DNA of 16,093 bases from Firmicutes bacterium UBA5486 (GCA_002427045.1 DIPO01000036.1:6030-22122), one strand, 5' to 3'; shown: positions 5,872-15,580, counted from the stretch's first letter. Notes: generated by a model not told the origin, from the sequence alone. Numbers and translations are program-made.

Positions 5872-5896
5872 TACCATAAACGGTCGTTTATGGTAC
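5871..5896. promoter_or_regulatory. Perfect 26-bp palindrome (resolvase crossover site or RHH operator)
   Basis: The arms GTACCATAAACG (5871-5882) and CGTTTATGGTAC (5885-5896) are perfect 12-bp complements around the dinucleotide GT. Size and symmetry fit a serine-recombinase subsite, which has about 28 bp with a central dinucleotide. The stop codon of the RHH ORF lies inside it. It has no T-run, so it is unlikely to be a terminator. It could instead be an operator for the RHH protein. Confidence 0.6.
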
Positions 5897-6094
5897 ATAC
5901 TTCTTCTTTATTTGGATTCCTTCCGATAAGTCATGTAAGACCATATGAATACCCTGCCTTATGATACTTGCTATGGGCAGACCAAGCTGTTCAGATAAAT
6001 CCTTTAGCTGGCCTGCTGTACTTTCTTCCAATCGTATCTTAATTGAGACAGTTTTTTCATTAGTACTTAGTCTACCTTTACTATCTCTTGCAAT
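5888..6094 (-). CDS. Ribbon-helix-helix (CopG/Arc-like) protein, non-standard ATT start
   Basis: This minus-strand frame encodes about 68 aa: 'RDSKGRLSTNEKTVSIKIRL' then 'EESTAGQLKDLSEQLGLPIA' and 'SIIRQGIHMVLHDLSEG'. A beta-strand followed by two helices is the RHH DNA-binding fold. The frame has no ATG, GTG or TTG start. GAGAGGGGGTG lies seven bases before an ATT codon (6094-6092) that would begin the protein at 'xARDSKGR', so either ATT initiates or an ATG was mutated. A sigma-A-like promoter lies about 60-85 bp upstream on the same strand. The protein probably regulates the recombinase unit, or was a partition or mobilisation accessory. Confidence 0.6.
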   Translation of the reverse strand: MARDSKGRLSTNEKTVSIKIRLEESTAGQLKDLSEQLGLPIASIIRQGIHMVLHDLSEGIQIKKKYVP

Positions 6095-6150
6095 TCGTAA
6101 ACACCCCCTCTCCCATCGGGCTTCCTACATTAGTGACCCCATTAACATCA

Positions 6151-6179
6151 TCTATACCGCGCTCTTAATCTGTAGTCAA
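6151..6179 (-). promoter_or_regulatory. Sigma-A-like promoter, leftward
   Basis: On the minus strand, TTGACT (6179-6174) and TATAGA (6156-6151) are separated by 17 bp. Transcription would start near 6144 and run through the RHH, resolvase and zinc-ribbon genes. It is divergent from the rightward promoter at 6266-6294. Confidence 0.65.
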
Positions 6180-6265
6180 CGTTTATTTTCAAGTTCTATC
6201 CGTAGCCATCGGCTCTCCTGCCTCAGAGTCAAAAGAAACTACTGGAAGCAAAAGTCAAATAATTC

Positions 6266-6294
6266 TTGCTATTGTTCGCACAGTGGAATATAGT
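6266..6294 (+). promoter_or_regulatory. Sigma-A-like promoter for the restriction-modification operon
   Basis: TTGCTA (6266-6271) and TATAGT (6289-6294) are 17 bp apart, 36 bp before the first gene of the rightward operon. A TTAATTAA palindrome overlaps the 3' edge of the -10 box. No other promoter is obvious before the res terminator, so this may drive the whole operon. Confidence 0.6.
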
Positions 6295-6329
6295 TAATTA
6301 ACAGACTTCTTTAATTGGAGGTGTTTAGT

Positions 6330-6542
6330 ATGGATTACTTATCAGCAAAGGAAGTAGCTGAGAAGTGGAATATATCAAGACGGAGAGTTCAGATACTTTG
6401 TGAGGAAGGCAGGATTGAAGGAGCATTTAAGCTTAGTGATGTATGGGTCATACCCAAAGATGCGGAAAAACCTGCAGACAGACGTAAGACTAAGAAAAAG
6501 CAAACAAATAGAGAGGTAGATAAATTAGTGTCGGAGGATTGA
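6330..6542 (+). CDS. Small MerR/excisionase-type HTH protein
   Basis: This protein is about 70 aa. Residues 1-45 form a MerR-like helix-turn-helix ('YLSAKEVAEKWNISRRRVQI', then 'CEEGRIEGAFKLSDVWVIPK'). A basic tail follows ('DRRKTKKKQTNREVDK'). The ATG at 6330 follows GGAGGTG at correct spacing; a TTG at 6315 would sit within the Shine-Dalgarno region and is rejected. It is the first gene of the rightward operon and ends 4 bp before the helicase start. Proteins of this type commonly precede methylase/helicase operons in Firmicutes and may regulate them. A direct role is not shown. It resembles the HTH gene at 15705 in fold but not closely in sequence. Confidence 0.75.
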   Translation: MDYLSAKEVAEKWNISRRRVQILCEEGRIEGAFKLSDVWVIPKDAEKPADRRKTKKKQTNREVDKLVSED

Positions 6543-6546
6543 TTAT

Positions 6547-9500
6547 ATGAAGCCACCTAAGGTATTGGATAATAAAAAATATAGGGTTGTAGATGAATTA
6601 AAAGAGGAACTAAATAAAGGTTCAAAGCTATCTGTTATATCAGCTTACTTTACTATCTATGCTTATGCAGAACTTAAAAAAGAACTTAGTAAGATTGATA
6701 ATATGAGGTTCATTTTTACCGAGCCTACTTTTGTACATAAGGACCAAGAACTTATTAGGGAATATTACATAGAGCGTAACCCTGAAAAAAAGATGTCTGG
6801 CAATGAATTTGAAATAAAACTTAGAAATGAAATGAAGCAGGCGGCCATAGCCAAGGAATGTGCCCAGTGGCTAGAAAAGAAAGCGGAAATTAAGTCTTTA
6901 AGACGAGCGAATCCAGCCCAACCAAGACTTGTTTACATAGAAAATGCTGAGGATAATATCTCAATAAATGGAACAGTTGACTTTACTTCTGATGGACTAG
7001 GTATCACTCCTTCCAACAGATTAGACAGCAATATGTATTTGTATGGTAAGGACTATACCATAAGTTTTCTCCAATCCTTTAACGAGCTCTGGGAAGATGA
7101 CACTGCCGTTCAAGATGTAAAAGATAAGGTTCTTGAGCAAATGCGTATCCTTTATAAAGAAAATACCCCTGAGTTTATCTACTTTGTTACTCTTTACAAT
7201 ATATTCAACAACTACCTTGACGAGCTAACCGAAGACAATATTGTTAAAAGCCGTACAGGCTTTAAAGAGACCCTAATCTGGAATAAGCTTTATAAATTCC
7301 AGAAAGACGGTGCTATGGGAGCCATAGATAAAATTGAAAAGTATAACGGTTGCATAATAGCTGACAGTGTTGGCCTTGGTAAAACATTTACTGCTCTTGC
7401 AGTTATTAAATATTATGAACTAAGAAACGACAGAGTCCTTGTTATCGTACCTAAGAAACTTCGTGAAAACTGGACTGTATACACCATAAACGATAAACGC
7501 AATATCTTCTCAGGTGATAGATTTAATTATGATGTCCTCAATCATACTGATCTAAGCAGAACCAGCGGCTACTCAGGAGAAATTAACCTTGCAACCCTTA
7601 ATTGGTCTAACTACGACTTAGTTGTAATAGATGAAAGTCACAATTTTAGGAATAATCCCCCAGTAAAAGGGCGTATTACCCGCTATGAACGGTTTATGAA
7701 TGACATAATAAAGGCAGGCGTTAAGACCAAGGTCTTAATGCTATCTGCAACGCCTGTAAATAACAAGATGAACGATATTAAGAACCAGATAGCCTTTATC
7801 ACAGAGGGCAAGAATGATGCCTTTGCCAGCGTTGGGCTGGATAATCTTGAACTTATCCTTAGAAAAGCACAGACCGTATTTAACAGGTGGTCTGAACTCC
7901 CTGACCCTGAAAGAACAACAGAATCCTTTGTGAATATGATGGATTTAGACTACTTTAAGCTTTTAGATACCGTAACTATTGCCCGTTCCAGAAAGCATAT
8001 AGAGAAGTATTATAACTTAGAAGAAATAGGCAAATTCCCCACCAGACTAACCCTGAAAACAGGTATCCTATCATTGATACTAAAGGTGAGTTTCCTCCTA
8101 TAGAGGAAATCAATAGGCTTATTAAGAAACTTACCCTATGTGTCTATTCACCTTTAGGCTATGTACTCCCAGAAAAAAGAGCTGCCTACGAGAAAAAGTA
8201 CGATATGGTGGTCGGAGTAAATAATAGTGTCTTTAGGCAGGCTGATAGAGAGCAAAGCTTAGTTGGGCTTATGCGTGTAGGTATCTTGGAAGAGGATGGA
8301 AAGCTCAATTAATTCCTTTGCCATCACCGTTGAGAATATTCTCTATAAGATAGACAAGACCCTTGAGGCCATAGAGCAAAGCCAGCTGGATTATGATGCT
8401 GAAATGGATATTAACGATATTGATATAGACGACCCGGAATATGACAACCTGATGTTTGGCAATAACGTCAAGGTTCTATTGCAAGATATGGACCTTATAA
8501 AGTGGCAGCAAGACCTTTTAGCTGACAAGGACAAGCTGGAAACTATTCTTTTAGAAGCCATAAATGTAACACCTGATAGAGACGCAAAGCTGATAGAGCT
8601 TAGAACCCTTATAGAAAACAAAATTAAGAGTCCTATAAACCCTAAAAATAGAAAGGTTATCGTATTTACTGCTTTTGCAGATACAGCCAGATATTTATAT
8701 GAAAATCTGGCCGATGACTTTGCTAAAAGAGGTATTTATTCTGCTATAGTAACAGGTAGTGGTGACAATCATTCCACCCTACCTATACCAAAAGAACTGA
8801 GAAGGTCGGTGAAGATGACAGATATAAATACTGTGCTAACTCTGTTTTCGCCTATTTCTAAGGAATGTTCTAAGGTATATCCGGAGGTTAATGAATATAT
8901 TGATATTCTTATTGCAACTGACTGTATTTCTGAAGGCCAGAACTTGCAAGATTGCGATTATCTTATAAATTATGATACCCGGTAAGAATTATCCAAAGCT
9001 TCGGACGTATTGACCGTATAGGCTCTTTAAACCAACAAATTAAATTAGTAAACTTTTGGCCTACTCAGGACTTGGACGAGTATATAAACCTACAACAGCG
9101 TGTTAAGGGCAGAATGGTTTTATTAGATGTATCAGCCACAGGTGAGGAAAATGTAATCGAAACAAATCCTACTAAAGAAATGAAAGACCTTGAATACCGT
9201 AAAAAGCAGCTTAAAAAGCTGCAGAATGAGGTTGTAGACTTAGAAGATATATCAGGAGCTATTTCCATTACAGACCTGACCTTTAACGACTTTAAGATTG
9301 AACTTATGGAATATATGAAAACAAAGAGAAAAACCTTAGACGAGGCACCAAGCGGAATGTATGCCGTTGCTAAAATAGACGAGAGCATCAGCGATATAGT
9401 AAAGCCGGGAGTGATTTTTACTCTAAGACAGGTTAAGGGTAAGGAGCAAAGCAAAGAGCAGAACCCTCTATTTCCCTACTATATGGTCTATATCTCAGAT

Positions 9501-9806
9501 GACGGGGAGGTACAGCTCTCCTTCCTTCACGCCAAAAAGATATTGGATTATTATAAAAAGCTATGCTCAGGTAAAAATGAAGTGTTAAAAGAGCTGGTAG
9601 AGGAATTTAATAAAGAGACCAATGATGGTCGTAAAATGGAGTATTATTCGGATTTATTGGAGGCTTCCATTGAAAACCTAATAGGTAAAAAGCAGGATAT
9701 TGGAGTGGCTAGCCTTTTTAGTAAAGGTGGAACTACAATGCAGAAAAGCCTATTTGATGGTATCGAAGACTTTGAATTAATTACATTCTTAGTCTTGAAA
9801 AGTTAA
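6547..9806 (+). pseudogene. Broken superfamily 2 (SNF2-type) helicase with PLD-like N-terminal region
   Basis: The intact protein would be about 1,090 aa. The N-terminal ~190 residues resemble a phospholipase-D-like module ('LSVISAYFTIYAY', 'INGTVDFTSDGLG') but I see no clean HxK motif. Helicase motifs follow: 'DSVGLGKT' (273-280), 'DESH' (362-365), 'SATP' (400-403), then 'KVIVFTAFADTARYL', 'ATDCISEGQNLQDCDYL' and 'PVRIIQSFGRIDRIGS'. Three lesions break the frame. One base is missing near 8050. One extra G at 8288-8289 restores the original frame. An apparent 10-bp deletion near 8977 removes the expected 'IHWN' between motifs V and VI. Each side still reads in family sequence, and the C-terminus (to 9806) is complete. 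A full-length helicase cannot be made unless these are sequencing errors. It lies between the HTH gene and the DUF4391 gene in one operon. Confidence 0.88.
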
Positions 9807-9819
9807 GGGGGGTGAAGCT

Positions 9820-10545
9820 ATGGATATGTATAAGTTTCTAAACATCCCTGATAGCTGCTTTATCGGCAACACTATTTATAAAAAGCTATTCTATGAAAAT
9901 GCTGATTTGTCTACTAGCGATAAATCCTTATTTACAGACACCATCAACAAGGTAACTTGGCTCTACTGCCTTAAAGCTGAAACAATAAATATACCGGCCT
10001 ATAAGGATGAAATGCGAGACTATCTTGAGATTGAAGTTATAGAAGTCCTTGTACATAAAGATTACAAGCTTAAAAGAATAGCCGAAATTATTATGAGGAC
10101 TATACCCTACCCTATGCTGCTGATTTTTAAGCTGGAAGATAAAAGACAGTTTTATGTGGCTCACCAGAGGGCCAGCCAAAGTGATAGCAGTAAGAATACC
10201 ATTGAGGAATTTATCGCTACTGACTGGCTAGAGAATGATAGTGCTTTATTCGCTAAGCTTGATATAAAGCAAATGAGGTTTACAAATTTCTATGCACTTT
10301 ATAGCGATATTGTTGATGCTATCAGTCTTTATAACCTATCAGCTATTATGCCGATGGATGAAAATATCACTGGCTTAGAGGCAAGAGAACTTTCGGCCAA
10401 GATAGAAGATATAGAACAAGAGATTACAAGCTTACGAGCTAAGTTGAAAAAGGAAACCCAGTTTAATCGTAAGATGGAACTGAATATTGAGATAAAGAGA
10501 TTGGAACAGAGTAAAAATAAATTAACTGGAGGAGATAAAGAATGA
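9820..10545 (+). CDS. DUF4391 domain protein
   Basis: This 241-aa protein matches DUF4391: N-terminal 'FLNIPDSCFIGNTIYKKLFY', central 'VTWLYCLKAETINIP' and 'EIEVIEVLVHK', then 'IPYPMLLIFKLEDKRQFYVA' and 'HQRASQSD'. Residues about 185-240 form a predicted coiled coil ('LSAKIEDIEQEITSLRAKLK', then 'MELNIEIKRLEQ'). Its biochemical role is unknown to me. The family recurs beside type III Mod/Res genes and this type of helicase, so it is probably a subunit or adaptor of the system. Its stop overlaps the mod start (ATGA), which implies coupled, roughly equal synthesis. The gene is intact although the helicase upstream is broken. GGGGGGTGA precedes the ATG. Confidence 0.85.
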   Translation: MDMYKFLNIPDSCFIGNTIYKKLFYENADLSTSDKSLFTDTINKVTWLYCLKAETINIPAYKDEMRDYLEIEVIEVLVHKDYKLKRIAEIIMRTIPYPMLLIFKLEDKRQFYVAHQRASQSDSSKNTIEEFIATDWLENDSALFAKLDIKQMRFTNFYALYSDIVDAISLYNLSAIMPMDENITGLEARELSAKIEDIEQEITSLRAKLKKETQFNRKMELNIEIKRLEQSKNKLTGGDKE

Positions 10546-12503
10546 TTGAGACAACTCTTACGGGCAATACCCCTGACATAGCAGAAGAAAATATTCAGAA
10601 GTTAAGACAAATATTTCCCGACGTATTTACTGAGGACAAGGTAGACTTTGAAAAGCTGCAACAAGTATTAGGCGAATATGTGGAAGATAGCAACGAACGC
10701 TACAATTTCACTTGGAACGGTAAAGGACGAGCCCTGCGTTTATCCCAAACACCTTCACTAGGAACATTAAGACCTTGTAAAGAGGAAAGCAAAGATTGGG
10801 ACACAACTCAGAACCTTTATATAGAGGGCGATAACCTAGAAGTATTAAAGCTATTACAAAAAAGCTATTACGGCAAGGTTAAAATGATATATATTGACCC
10901 GCCCTACAACACGGGAAAAGACTTTGTTTATAAAGATGATTTTCACGACAGTCTTGAGAATTATAAGAGAGTTACAGGGCAAGTGGATGGCAATGGCAAG
11001 GCAATAAGTACAAATACAGAAGCAAGTGGTCGTTACCATACTGACTGGCTGAATATGATGTACCCAAGATTAAGGCTTGCAAGGAATTTACTTACAGATG
11101 ATGGAGTTTTATTTGTAAATATCGATGAGCATGAAGTTGCAAACATGATAAAACTATGTAATGAAATATTTGGTGAGGCAAACGACTTAGGTACAATAAT
11201 TTGGGATAAGCGTAACCCTAAAGGTGCTGTAAGTGGCGTTTCTTATCAACATGAGTATATACTTGTATTTGCAAAAAACAAATCAATTTTCTCGGAAAGA
11301 GGCACCTTACAGCGTGTTAAAAAGAATGCTGAATCAATGTTGAAAAAAGCGCAACAAATTTTCAAAAAAGTGGGTTTAACATTTTCAATTGAAGAAGCAA
11401 ATAAAGAATTTCAAGAGTGGGTGTCCTCACAAAAAGATTTGAGTGGTGGAGAAGCGGCATATAGATATATCGGCTCTGATGGTGAGGTATATCGTCCTGT
11501 TTCAATGGCTGCTCCAGATAAACCGGAGACGAGGTCACATAGACCTTTACTTCATCCTGTTTCAAATAAGCCTTGTCCTGTGCCAGCAAAAGGCTGGAGA
11601 TTTACTGATAAATCTATGGATGAACTAATATTAAATAATGAAATTATATTTGGTAAAGATGAAACAACCCAGCCTAATCGTAAATATTTGTTAAAGGAAA
11701 ATATCTTTGAAAACATACCATCTTTGCTTTATTATGGCGGTAGTGATACTGATTTATTAGCAGAATTAGGCATACCATTTGATACACCAAAGGTTGTCAC
11801 CGTCGTTAAAGAGCATATTAATTCATTAACGCAGAATGGAGATATAGTACTCGACTTCTTCTCTGGCTCCTCCACCACCGCTCACGCTGTAATGCAACTT
11901 AACGCCGAGGACAGTGGCAATCGTAAGTTTATTATGGTTCAGCTCCCAGAGCCAATAGATGAAAAGGATGAAGCTTACAAGGCTGGCTATATGAATATCT
12001 GTGAGATAGGCAAAGAGCGTATCCGCCGTGCAGGTGAAAAAATCAAAGAAGAAAACAAAGATAAAGAGAATATAGAAAACCTTGACATAGGCTTTAAGGT
12101 ATTAAAACTGGACACCTCTAATATCCGTAAATGGCAACCGGACTATGATAATTTAGAGCAATCTTTATTAGATTATGTAGACAACTATGTGGAAGATAGA
12201 ACAGAGCTGGATGTGGTCTATGAGATAATGCTTAAATACGGTCTTGACCTAACCTATCCAGTTGATGAGTTTACAGTTGCTCAGAAGAAAGTCTATTCTA
12301 TTGGTTTTGGTATGCTTATGATTTGTCTTGATGATGAAATTACAACAGAGGTTGCTAGGGGTATTTTAGCAAAAATAAAAGAATTATCACCTGAAAGCAG
12401 CAGAGTTGTATTTAAGGATAACGGATTTAAGACTGATAGTAACAAAACTAATATCAAGGAAATACTTAAATCCGGCGGTATAGAAGAATTTATAACTTTA
12501 TAG
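10542..12503 (+). CDS. mod: Type III restriction-modification DNA methyltransferase (Mod)
   Basis: Mod methylates adenine N6 in a short non-palindromic site and gives the type III complex its specificity. The 653-aa protein has the beta-class order: catalytic 'DPPYNTGKDF' (motif IV, from residue 119) before the SAM-binding 'DFFSGSSTTAHA' (motif I, from residue 438). Between them, about 200-390, lies the target recognition region. The C-terminal part (about 500-653) fits the Res-contact region of Mod proteins. Codons in the recognition region look more A/T-ending than on either side, as if that block had been exchanged. No simple-sequence tract for phase variation is visible. Length is normal for the family. 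Only 6 bp separate it from res. The site recognised cannot be read from sequence. Confidence 0.93.
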   Translation: MIETTLTGNTPDIAEENIQKLRQIFPDVFTEDKVDFEKLQQVLGEYVEDSNERYNFTWNGKGRALRLSQTPSLGTLRPCKEESKDWDTTQNLYIEGDNLEVLKLLQKSYYGKVKMIYIDPPYNTGKDFVYKDDFHDSLENYKRVTGQVDGNGKAISTNTEASGRYHTDWLNMMYPRLRLARNLLTDDGVLFVNIDEHEVANMIKLCNEIFGEANDLGTIIWDKRNPKGAVSGVSYQHEYILVFAKNKSIFSERGTLQRVKKNAESMLKKAQQIFKKVGLTFSIEEANKEFQEWVSSQKDLSGGEAAYRYIGSDGEVYRPVSMAAPDKPETRSHRPLLHPVSNKPCPVPAKGWRFTDKSMDELILNNEIIFGKDETTQPNRKYLLKENIFENIPSLLYYGGSDTDLLAELGIPFDTPKVVTVVKEHINSLTQNGDIVLDFFSGSSTTAHAVMQLNAEDSGNRKFIMVQLPEPIDEKDEAYKAGYMNICEIGKERIRRAGEKIKEENKDKENIENLDIGFKVLKLDTSNIRKWQPDYDNLEQSLLDYVDNYVEDRTELDVVYEIMLKYGLDLTYPVDEFTVAQKKVYSIGFGMLMICLDDEITTEVARGILAKIKELSPESSRVVFKDNGFKTDSNKTNIKEILKSGGIEEFITL

Positions 12504-12509
12504 GGGGGT

Positions 12510-15491
12510 ATGGAAAAAATGAAACTGCAATTTGATAAAAACTTAGAATATCAACAGCAGGCCATAGCTTCCGTTGTTGATTTGTTTAGAGGCCAGACAC
12601 CTATGCAGACTAATTTTACTGTATCAGCCTATAAGGGGCAGATTGGTCTATTTGACACAAAAAATGGTATTGGCAATAGGCTTGAGCTGGATGAAGAAGA
12701 AATACTTAAGAACCTGCAAGACATTCAGCTTAGGAATGGCCTGCCACAAACAAAGAACTTAAAGGCTGGAAACTATGACTTTGATGTAGAGATGGAAACT
12801 GGTACAGGAAAGACCTATGTTTACTTAAGAACAATTTTAGAACTCCATAAAAACTATGGATTTTCCAAGTTTATTATTGTTGTTCCCAGCATTGCAATTA
12901 AAGAAGGGGTTTACAAGACCTTAGAGATTACAAAAGAGCATTTTCAGGATTTATTTGATAATATGATTTATAACTACTTTATTTATGACAGTAGCAATCT
13001 TGAGCAGGTCAGAAGCTTTGCAGTAAGCAATAATATAGAGATTATGGTTATCAATATAGACGCTTTTAGAAGGAGTTTTACAGACCCCACCAAGGAAACC
13101 AAGGCTAATATTATTCATAGGACTAATGACAGATTAAACGGTATGAAACCTATTGAGCTTATTCAGGAGACCAGACCCTTTGTTATTATAGACGAGCCAC
13201 AATCAGTAGATACGACACCTAAGTCTAAAGAGGCCATAAAGTCTCTTAATCCATTATGTACTTTACGCTACTCTGCCACCCATGTGGAAAAACATAATTT
13301 AGTCTATAAGCTGGATGCAGTGGACAGCTATAATTTAGAGTTGGTAAAGCAGATTGAAGTTGCAGGCTTTGCCACCAAGGACTATCACAATAACGCCTAT
13401 TTGAAGCTTTTATCTGTTAACAATAAAAAATCTCCCATAACTGCAAGAATAGAGATGGATGTTAAGAATAATAGAGGGGAAGTTAAACGAGGATCAGTAA
13501 CTGTCAAGCGTGGAGATGACCTTTATGATAAATCCAAAGGACGTGATGTCTATGAGGGATATATCATAAGCGAGATTTATTGTGAAGAAGGAAATGAATA
13601 TGTCGCCTTTACAAGTAAGCCAGATATTCTGCGTATAGGTAAACCTATAGGCGATGTGGATGACCTAGCCATCAAAGAGCAACAGATACGGAAAACAATA
13701 GAGGAGCACTTAGATAAAGAGCTGGTATTAAACAAACAAGGAATAAAAGTTTTAAGTCTGTTCTTTATAGACCGTGTGGCAAATTATCGCTACTATGATG
13801 AAGATGGAAACCCTCAAAAGGGGATTTATGCAAAGCTATTTGAAAAGCACTATAGTGACCTCATAAGACGGCCTAAGTACAATACCCTATTTAAGGATAT
13901 TGATTTAGATACTGCTGCCGAAGATGTCCATAATGGCTATTTTTCAGCAGATAAGAAAGGTGTTTTTAAAGATACCAGTGGTTCAACACTAGCTGACGAG
14001 GACGCCTATAATTTAATTATGAAGGATAAGGAACGCTTACTATCTTTTGATACCAAGCTTAGGTTTATCTTCTCCCACTCAGCACTTCGTGAGGGATGGG
14101 ATAACCCGAATGTGTTTCAGATATGCACTTTGAATGAAACAAGAAGTGAGGTTAAAAAGCGTCAAGAGATTGGTAGAGGTCTACGCCTTTGTGTGAATCA
14201 AGACGGTGAACGTCAGCACGGTTTTTCTATAAACACATTGACCGTTATGGCTAATGAGAGTTACGAAGACTTTGCAGACGCCCTGCAAAAGGAATATGAA
14301 ACTGAAAGCGGCATAAGATTTGGCATTGTTGAAACTCATTTATTCGCAAATATCCCGGTAAAGCAAGAGGACGGAAGTGTAAAATATTTAGGACAGGAAG
14401 CCTCCGAAACCATATTTAAGGAGTTCTTAGATAATGGTTATATTGACGAGGCTGGTAAGGTACAGGATAAGCTGAAGATTGCCATAAAAGACAATAAGTT
14501 GAATGTACCGGAAGAATTTGAACATGTAAAAGCAGAGATTAAAGCTCTTGCCAGAAAGGTGTGCAGTAGTCTTAATATCAAGAATAACAGCGATAAAAAG
14601 ACCATTAAGCTTAACAAACAGGTTTATCTGGACCCTGAGTTTAAAGACCTATGGGATAGAATAAAATACAAGACTACCTACTCCGTAGACTTTGATAGTG
14701 AAAAGCTGATTGATGAATGTTGTAAAGAAATGCAGAATAGTCTTTCTGTAAGCTCTGCAAAGCTTATCTACACAAAAGCTGGTCTTGATATTAGTGCCGA
14801 TGGCGTTGTAGCTGAGGAATCAGATAGATACTCAGTAGGGCTAAATAACTTACAGGAAAATATACCAGATATTATTGCTTATTTGCAGAATGAAACTAAT
14901 CTAACGAGAAAAACCATTGTAGAGATACTCTTGAGAAGCAAGACCATTCATCTGTTCAAGAAGAATCCTCAAAGGTATATGGAGCAGGTGGTGCAGATTA
15001 TATCAGCTAAAATGAGGCATATGATAGTTGATGGTATTAAATACACTAAGATAGGTGACGGCGAATATTACGCTCAAGAACTCTTTGAAACAGAGGAGCT
15101 TACAGGGTACTTATCCAAGAATATGATAGAAAGCAAGAAGTCGGTGTATGAGTATGTCGTATACGATAGTGCCAATGAGGAAAGCTTTGCTACCAGCTTT
15201 GAAAACAATAAAAATATAAAGCTATATGCGAAGCTCCCGAACTGGTTTACTATTGCAACTCCGCTGGGCACTTATAACCCTGACTGGGTGGTGCTAATTG
15301 AAGTAGATGGCAAGGATAAGCTCTACTTTGTACTGGAAACCAAGGCAGATACTATGTTTGATGCTCTGAGACCAACAGAAAGCGCTAAGATTAAATGCGG
15401 AAGAAAGCACTTTGAGGCTCTAGGCAATGATGTAGCTTTTGACGATATAGACAGCTTTGAAGAATTTATAGAGGAGCAAGTAGTGGTCTAG
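12510..15491 (+). CDS. res: Type III restriction enzyme Res subunit (helicase-endonuclease)
   Basis: Res uses ATP to act from unmethylated Mod sites and cuts DNA. The 993-aa protein carries an SF2 translocase: motif I 'TGTGKT' (97-102), motif II 'DEPQ' (228-231), motif III 'LRYSATH', a motif V-like 'SHSALREGWDNPNVFQ' and motif VI 'QEIGRGLRL'. The C-terminal nuclease has the PD-(D/E)xK layout: 'NPDW' with Asp925 and 'ETK' with Glu943 and Lys945. All key residues are present and the length is normal, so it should be active if Mod is. The start overlaps a GGGGGG purine run and is 6 bp after mod. A terminator follows 50 bp downstream. Confidence 0.94.
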   Translation: MEKMKLQFDKNLEYQQQAIASVVDLFRGQTPMQTNFTVSAYKGQIGLFDTKNGIGNRLELDEEEILKNLQDIQLRNGLPQTKNLKAGNYDFDVEMETGTGKTYVYLRTILELHKNYGFSKFIIVVPSIAIKEGVYKTLEITKEHFQDLFDNMIYNYFIYDSSNLEQVRSFAVSNNIEIMVINIDAFRRSFTDPTKETKANIIHRTNDRLNGMKPIELIQETRPFVIIDEPQSVDTTPKSKEAIKSLNPLCTLRYSATHVEKHNLVYKLDAVDSYNLELVKQIEVAGFATKDYHNNAYLKLLSVNNKKSPITARIEMDVKNNRGEVKRGSVTVKRGDDLYDKSKGRDVYEGYIISEIYCEEGNEYVAFTSKPDILRIGKPIGDVDDLAIKEQQIRKTIEEHLDKELVLNKQGIKVLSLFFIDRVANYRYYDEDGNPQKGIYAKLFEKHYSDLIRRPKYNTLFKDIDLDTAAEDVHNGYFSADKKGVFKDTSGSTLADEDAYNLIMKDKERLLSFDTKLRFIFSHSALREGWDNPNVFQICTLNETRSEVKKRQEIGRGLRLCVNQDGERQHGFSINTLTVMANESYEDFADALQKEYETESGIRFGIVETHLFANIPVKQEDGSVKYLGQEASETIFKEFLDNGYIDEAGKVQDKLKIAIKDNKLNVPEEFEHVKAEIKALARKVCSSLNIKNNSDKKTIKLNKQVYLDPEFKDLWDRIKYKTTYSVDFDSEKLIDECCKEMQNSLSVSSAKLIYTKAGLDISADGVVAEESDRYSVGLNNLQENIPDIIAYLQNETNLTRKTIVEILLRSKTIHLFKKNPQRYMEQVVQIISAKMRHMIVDGIKYTKIGDGEYYAQELFETEELTGYLSKNMIESKKSVYEYVVYDSANEESFATSFENNKNIKLYAKLPNWFTIATPLGTYNPDWVVLIEVDGKDKLYFVLETKADTMFDALRPTESAKIKCGRKHFEALGNDVAFDDIDSFEEFIEEQVVV

Positions 15492-15541
15492 GGAAGAATG
15501 AAAACTAACTGCTATTTAGATTATTAAAACTAAAAATAACG

Positions 15542-15580
15542 AACTGGCGTATCACTCTTTATTTGATACGCTAGTTTTTT
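15542..15580 (+). terminator. Rho-independent terminator after res
   Basis: The arms AACTGGCGTATCA (15542-15554) and TGATACGCTAGTT (15564-15576) pair over 13 bp with one G-U pair, and a T-run extends to 15580. It ends the rightward operon. Confidence 0.92.

Noticed and set aside
5961..6293. Plus-strand open frame of 110 aa
   Set aside because: It is antisense to the RHH coding frame and to the leftward promoter, and its translation has no family features.
6315..6329. TTG start for the first HTH gene of the operon
   Set aside because: The TTG falls within the Shine-Dalgarno sequence of the better ATG at 6330.
8040..8990. Phase-variable or programmed frameshifting in the helicase
   Set aside because: No homopolymer, simple repeat or slippery heptamer lies at the three break points, and one lesion looks like a 10-bp deletion.
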